Source of the DNA: Lichenicola sp050954785
GTDB taxonomy: Bacteria > Pseudomonadota > Alphaproteobacteria > Acetobacterales > Acetobacteraceae
DNA length: 25,933 nt
Assembly (NCBI GenBank): GCA_050954785.1
Contig: JBPBQO010000113.1
Location: 1-25,933 of the forward strand
Direction of reading: 5' to 3'
The position numbers were made by a program, and so were the translations under genes. Below are positions 22,777 to 25,933 of this stretch, one piece after another (position 1 is the stretch's first letter; each line of letters starts with the position of its first letter). Below the pieces are notes generated by a model. That model was not told where the DNA came from. It was given only the letters and a program-made list of their open reading frames with translations, and made no database searches.

Positions 22777-23778
22777 TTAGCGGAATGCCGTCCGAAGCCG
22801 CGACCACGCTCGTTCATCGGGCGGCAGACCGAACCGGAGCCGGTGCGGCTGGTCGTCGAACCGCCGCACCAGGAGACCGGCTTGGCCGAGGCGCTCGAAC
22901 AGCCCGGCGGCATTCGATGTTTCCGCCAGCCTGAACAGGCGGGTGCCGCCGACCGGGGCGAGCCCGGCGTCGGTCAGTTCCGTGTCCAGCCGTTGTGCCG
23001 CCTGTTCCAGGCACTGCGACATCCGGCTTCGCCAGCCATCGTCGGCCAGCGCCTGCAGCCCGGCCTCGATCGCAGGGCCGCCGACGGCCCATGGCCCAAG
23101 CAGGGTGCGCATCCGGCCAGCCAGTCCGGTGTCGGCAAGCATGAAGCCAAGCCTGAGCCCGGCCAGCCCGTGGCATTTGCCGAACGACCGCAGCACGACC
23201 AGCCCCGCGCATGGCAATAACGACCCGGCCTGTGGCACGTCCGGTTCCAGATCGGCGAATGCCTCGTCCACCACCAGCATGCCTCCCTGCCGGGCACAGC
23301 GTTCCGCAAGCGTCGAGAGCATGGCGGCATCGATCCGCCGACCGTCCGGGTTATTGGGATTGCACACGACCAGCGCCACGCCGGCGCCGGCCTCGCCCAG
23401 CAGCGCCGCGATGGTCGAGACCCGGACGATAGCGGCCCCGGCCTGGCTCCAGGCAGCCGCATGCTCGCCGTAGGTCGGAGACAGGATGGCGACGCGTCGA
23501 CACCCGAGCAGGGTCGGCAGCAGCGAGATCAGGATCTGGCTGCCGGGTGCCGCGACCACGTTGTCCGCCGACGGTGCGCCATAGGACGATGCGGCAAGGT
23601 GACGTAATGCCTCTTCCGACTCCGGTTCGGGCAGCCGGGTCAGCGCGGCGACGGAGAACGGCGCCAGCGGATAAGGGTGCGGGTTGATCCCGGTCGACAG
23701 GTCGATGAACGGCGACGGGGCAGCGGGGAACAGGCGCCTCGCCGCGCCGAGACGGCCACCATGCAGGACAGGATCCAT
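22777..23778 (-). CDS. cobD: Threonine-phosphate decarboxylase (cobalamin biosynthesis; CobD/CobC)
   Basis: This PLP enzyme decarboxylates L-threonine O-3-phosphate to (R)-1-amino-2-propanol O-2-phosphate, the linker of the cobalamin lower loop. It is a 333-aa fold-type I aminotransferase homologue. DLSTGINPHPYP (26-37) is the hallmark N-terminus. CNPNNPDG (139-146) and DEAFADLEPD (171-180) are PLP-contact motifs, and Lys201 in RSFGKCHGLAGLRLG is the Schiff-base lysine. It faces cbiB, whose enzyme uses its product, across only 24 bases with my chosen starts. The gene is called cobD in Salmonella nomenclature and cobC in Pseudomonas. The ATG at 23778 lacks a clear ribosome site. Confidence 0.93.
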   Translation of the reverse strand: MDPVLHGGRLGAARRLFPAAPSPFIDLSTGINPHPYPLAPFSVAALTRLPEPESEEALRHLAASSYGAPSADNVVAAPGSQILISLLPTLLGCRRVAILSPTYGEHAAAWSQAGAAIVRVSTIAALLGEAGAGVALVVCNPNNPDGRRIDAAMLSTLAERCARQGGMLVVDEAFADLEPDVPQAGSLLPCAGLVVLRSFGKCHGLAGLRLGFMLADTGLAGRMRTLLGPWAVGGPAIEAGLQALADDGWRSRMSQCLEQAAQRLDTELTDAGLAPVGGTRLFRLAETSNAAGLFERLGQAGLLVRRFDDQPHRLRFGLPPDERAWSRLRTAFR

Positions 23779-23802
23779 GTTCAGGCGAACGGAATTTGCC
23801 AG

Positions 23803-24864
23803 GTGACCATCGTCGATACCCTTGTCGTTGCGGTGGTGGCGCTGCTGGCCGACGCAGCGTTCGGCTACCCCGACCGGCTGTTCCGGCTGATCGGCCATCC
23901 GGTGGTGTGGATCGGCGCGCTGATCGGCTGGCTCGACCGGCGCTTCAATCGGGACATGGTGCCCGACCCGCGCCAGGGCCTCAACGTTCCCGACGTGCGC
24001 AGACGCGTCTGGGGCATCGTGTCGCGCAGACGCGTATGGGGCATGATGTCGCTGCTGGTTCTGGCGGGCGTGCCGACGGTGGCGGCCTGGCTCGTCGAGC
24101 GTGCCTGCCTCGAAATCCTGCCGCATGCTGCGGGACTTCTCGTGCTCGGCGTCGTCGCTGGATCCCTCTCGGCGCAGCGGTCTCTGTTCACGCATGTGCG
24201 GGACGTGCTGGCTGCCCTGGAACGGGGCGGACTCGGTGCCGGCCGGACCGCTGTCGCGCGGATCGTCGGGCGCGATCCCGAGGTGCTCGACGAGGCCGGC
24301 GTGGTGCGCGCCGCGATCGAGAGCCTGGCCGAGAACTTCTCCGACGGAGTGGTGGCGCCGCTGCTGTGGTGCGCGGCGTTCGGCCTGCCGGGCATGGTGT
24401 TCTACAAGGCGGTCAATACGGCGGACAGCATGATCGGCCACCTCACCCCGCGGCATGCGGCATTCGGATGGGCGTCGGCACGGCTGGACGACCTGGTGAA
24501 CCTGCCGGCCTCACGGGTGTCGGCGCTCTGGATCACGCTGGCGGCCATGGTCTCGCATGCCGCATCCGCGTCCGGAGCCGTCAGGGCGGTGCGGCGCGAT
24601 GCCGGCCGGCATCGTTCGCCCAATGCCGGCTGGCCGGAAGCGGCAATGGCCGGCGCGCTCGGGCTGAGCCTGGCCGGGCCCCGGATCTATGACGGCAAGC
24701 TGGTCGACGATGCCTGGATGGGACGGGGCCGCATCGATGCCGGCACCGAGGATCTGCGCCGGGCGCTGGCCGTCTATCGCCGCGCCTGCATGGTCGAGGC
24801 TCTCATCCTGATCGGCTTGATTGTCGTGGCGTGGTGGACAAGTGCCTACCCTATGGCCCAATGA
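23803..24864 (+). CDS. cbiB: Adenosylcobinamide-phosphate synthase CbiB
   Basis: This membrane enzyme attaches the aminopropanol phosphate made by CobD to adenosylcobyric acid. It is 353 aa with several transmembrane helices. Family motifs are plain: LLADAAFGYPDR and HPVVWIGALIGWLDRRFN at the N-terminus, ESLAENFSDGVVAPLLW, FYKAVNTADSMIGH, ASARLDDLVNLPASR and SPNAGWPEAAMAGALG. I prefer the GTG at 23803, as the family begins just before the first helix; an ATG at 23761 would overlap the start of cobD. Residues 66-83 contain a 9-residue tandem duplication (RRRVWGIVS, RRRVWGMMS) in the loop after the first helices. The gene is called cobD in Pseudomonas nomenclature. Confidence 0.94.
   Translation: MTIVDTLVVAVVALLADAAFGYPDRLFRLIGHPVVWIGALIGWLDRRFNRDMVPDPRQGLNVPDVRRRVWGIVSRRRVWGMMSLLVLAGVPTVAAWLVERACLEILPHAAGLLVLGVVAGSLSAQRSLFTHVRDVLAALERGGLGAGRTAVARIVGRDPEVLDEAGVVRAAIESLAENFSDGVVAPLLWCAAFGLPGMVFYKAVNTADSMIGHLTPRHAAFGWASARLDDLVNLPASRVSALWITLAAMVSHAASASGAVRAVRRDAGRHRSPNAGWPEAAMAGALGLSLAGPRIYDGKLVDDAWMGRGRIDAGTEDLRRALAVYRRACMVEALILIGLIVVAWWTSAYPMAQ
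23998..24051 (+). repeat. 27-bp in-frame tandem duplication inside cbiB
   Basis: Positions 23998-24024 and 24025-24051 are adjacent 27-base copies differing at three bases, encoding RRRVWGIVS and RRRVWGMMS. The reading frame is preserved. Confidence 0.9.
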
Positions 24865-24943
24865 CGGCCGAGCCTTCACGTCACCGCCACATTTCATGCG
24901 TTTCCTCGAAGAAGGGCAATCGGGCCCTCAGGAAAAAAACTTC

Positions 24944-25153
24944 ATGATGTCGCGATACAGACGATTATTCGGAGTCATAGCGCTCATGCTCGCAGCGACG
25001 ACACTGTCGGGCTGCGGATGCGGCCCGCTCGGGGTTGGCTGGTGCGGCCGTGGCGGCGGTGGTTATGGCGGTGACCATCACGGCGGCGGTGGTGGCGGTC
25101 ACGGCGGCAGCGGTTATGGCGGCGGTGATCACGGCGGCGGTGGCTGGCACTGA
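24944..25153 (+). CDS. Gly/His-rich small lipoprotein, function unknown
   Basis: This is a 69-aa protein with a lipoprotein signal peptide: positively charged MMSRYRR, a hydrophobic stretch VIALMLAATT and lipobox LSGC with the lipidated Cys at residue 24. The mature part starts CGCGPLGVGWCGRG and continues as a run of Gly with interspersed His, Tyr, Asp and Ser, including DHHGGG and GGDHGGGG. His/Cys clusters could bind metal, but this is speculation from composition. AGGA at 24930-24933 serves as ribosome site; a second ATG follows immediately. The last 25 bases overlap the end of the convergent GntR-type gene. Confidence 0.7.
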   Translation: MMSRYRRLFGVIALMLAATTLSGCGCGPLGVGWCGRGGGGYGGDHHGGGGGGHGGSGYGGGDHGGGGWH

Positions 25154-25914
25154 ACCGGCGGGCGCTCCTTCGGGAGCGCTCGTGGCGATGAGTGCGCCGC
25201 TCGCGGCATGATTGCCTGCATCGACCAGTCGACATCCCTGTGGGCGGCATCACGCGCGGCTGCACGATCACCATCGCGAAGTGCCTGGACAAGCGCGTTC
25301 ATCGCATCGTCGCACGCGCCGCGACGGTTACCAGCATGGCCGATGGACGGCGCACGTCCTTCGACCAGTGCCGCCATCGGACCCAGCCGCATCCAGAGGA
25401 CTTCCAATATCCTGGTGATGAGCGGCAATCCCGATATCTCGCAGAACGCGCGCCTCAGGCTGGCGGTAGCCGCACGCTCCGCCACGACGTTTCCGGCCAG
25501 CTTGGCCGCTTCACGCATCCGCAGCAGATCGTCGAGGTCGTCGAGGTCGCCGGCGGTTGTATGTCGCGCGGCCTGTTCGGCCGCGCGACCTTCGAGATCC
25601 CGTCGTATCGTGTGGATCTCGCTGCACATCGCCGTGTCGGCGAATGGCACAAGCACCGAACCCTTCCAGTCCGATACGAGTGCTTCCTCACCGACCAGGC
25701 AAAGCAACGCTTCCCTCACCGGCGTCGGGCTGAAGCCCAGGTCGGCTGCCAGCGGCCGCAGGCTGAGACGACGTCCAGGCATCAGCTTGCCATGAATGAG
25801 GCCGTCGCGCAGAGCGAGATAGGCACGACGGGTCAGGGTCTCTTCCGGAACGAAGACGTCCGGAATCCGATCGCGGACGGTTTTCACAATAGGCAGGCGA
25901 CCAAGACCCGTCAT
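25129..25914 (-). CDS. GntR family transcriptional regulator with FCD domain
   Basis: This is a DNA-binding regulator of 261 aa. The N-terminal winged helix (28-95) shows AYLALRDGLIHGKLMPGRRLS, then LAADLGFSPTPVREALLCLVGEEAL, the GntR recognition-helix pattern, and GSVLVPF for the wing. An all-helical FCD effector domain (about 100-230) follows, recognisable from EIHTIRRDLEGRAAEQAA and SGLPLITRILEVLWMRL. The usual Asp/His metal ligands appear altered: the FH motif is Phe157-Cys158 and the later EH is Asp203-Ala204. The last 25 residues are Pro-rich and are encoded antisense to a hairpin and the Gly-rich lipoprotein tail, so they may be a readthrough extension. The ligand and target genes are unknown. 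Confidence 0.9.
   Translation of the reverse strand: MTGLGRLPIVKTVRDRIPDVFVPEETLTRRAYLALRDGLIHGKLMPGRRLSLRPLAADLGFSPTPVREALLCLVGEEALVSDWKGSVLVPFADTAMCSEIHTIRRDLEGRAAEQAARHTTAGDLDDLDDLLRMREAAKLAGNVVAERAATASLRRAFCEISGLPLITRILEVLWMRLGPMAALVEGRAPSIGHAGNRRGACDDAMNALVQALRDGDRAAARDAAHRDVDWSMQAIMPRAAHSSPRALPKERPPVQCQPPPP
25162..25179. terminator. UUCG-tetraloop hairpin after the lipoprotein gene
   Basis: GCGCTCC (25162-25168) pairs with GGAGCGC (25173-25179) around a TTCG loop, nine bases past the lipoprotein stop. The stable tetraloop suits a terminator for the plus strand, but no T-run follows. The same bases are coding sequence for the tail of the convergent regulator. Confidence 0.5.
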
Positions 25915-25933
25915 CTGTTCGTTCCAGTTCCTA

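Noticed and set aside
22777..24456. A 559-residue CobD-like protein starting inside cbiB
   Set aside because: The first 226 residues are antisense to cbiB and unlike the family. Homology begins at the ATG at 23778.

Overview
This 25.9-kb window is high-GC DNA, densely coded on both strands. The gene content and style suggest an alphaproteobacterium, most likely of the family Acetobacteraceae. The clues are a PhaR-type polyhydroxyalkanoate regulator, a gloB/methyltransferase divergent pair, a psd-pssA pair, hydrogenase-4-type genes and the style of the intergenic palindromes. This placement is an inference; no rRNA or other taxonomic marker is present. I saw no tRNA, rRNA, CRISPR array, insertion sequence or phage gene.

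Region 1 (1-4303) is general metabolism. It holds the 3' end of an unidentified gene, phaR, a zinc alcohol/aldehyde dehydrogenase, a translationally coupled glyoxalase II-glutathione S-transferase pair, and a divergent SAM-dependent methyltransferase. Together the dehydrogenase, GloB and GST would suit reactive aldehyde and glutathione-conjugate handling.

Region 2 (4304-9539) holds a large exported M1 metallopeptidase flanked on both sides by related palindromic intergenic elements, an uncharacterised protein, and the two phosphatidylethanolamine synthesis genes psd and pssA, which overlap.

Region 3 (9430-16354) is the most interesting. Six minus-strand genes, joined by five 4-base stop/start overlaps, encode subunits resembling hydrogenase-4/formate hydrogenlyase: HyfB, HyfC, HyfE, HyfF, HyfG and HyfI types. 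The large subunit has lost the Ni-Fe cysteines. The two antiporter-like membrane subunits appear to have lost the buried Glu/Lys residues of the proton path. The small NuoB-like subunit keeps its four cluster cysteines. No ferredoxin-like, HyfA/HyfH or Hyp genes are present. It looks like an 'Ehr' (energy-converting hydrogenase related) complex, and a strongly diverged one. Its reaction is unknown.

Region 4 (16473-19531) is a minus-strand run of holC, a GtrB/ArnC-like glycosyltransferase, a small acidic protein and an aldo/keto reductase, with a divergent gene for a proline-rich exported protein.

Region 5 (19644-25914) contains a periplasmic beta-propeller sensor fused to a diguanylate cyclase, the divergent cobalamin genes cobD and cbiB, a Gly/His-rich small lipoprotein, and a GntR/FCD-type regulator convergent with it.
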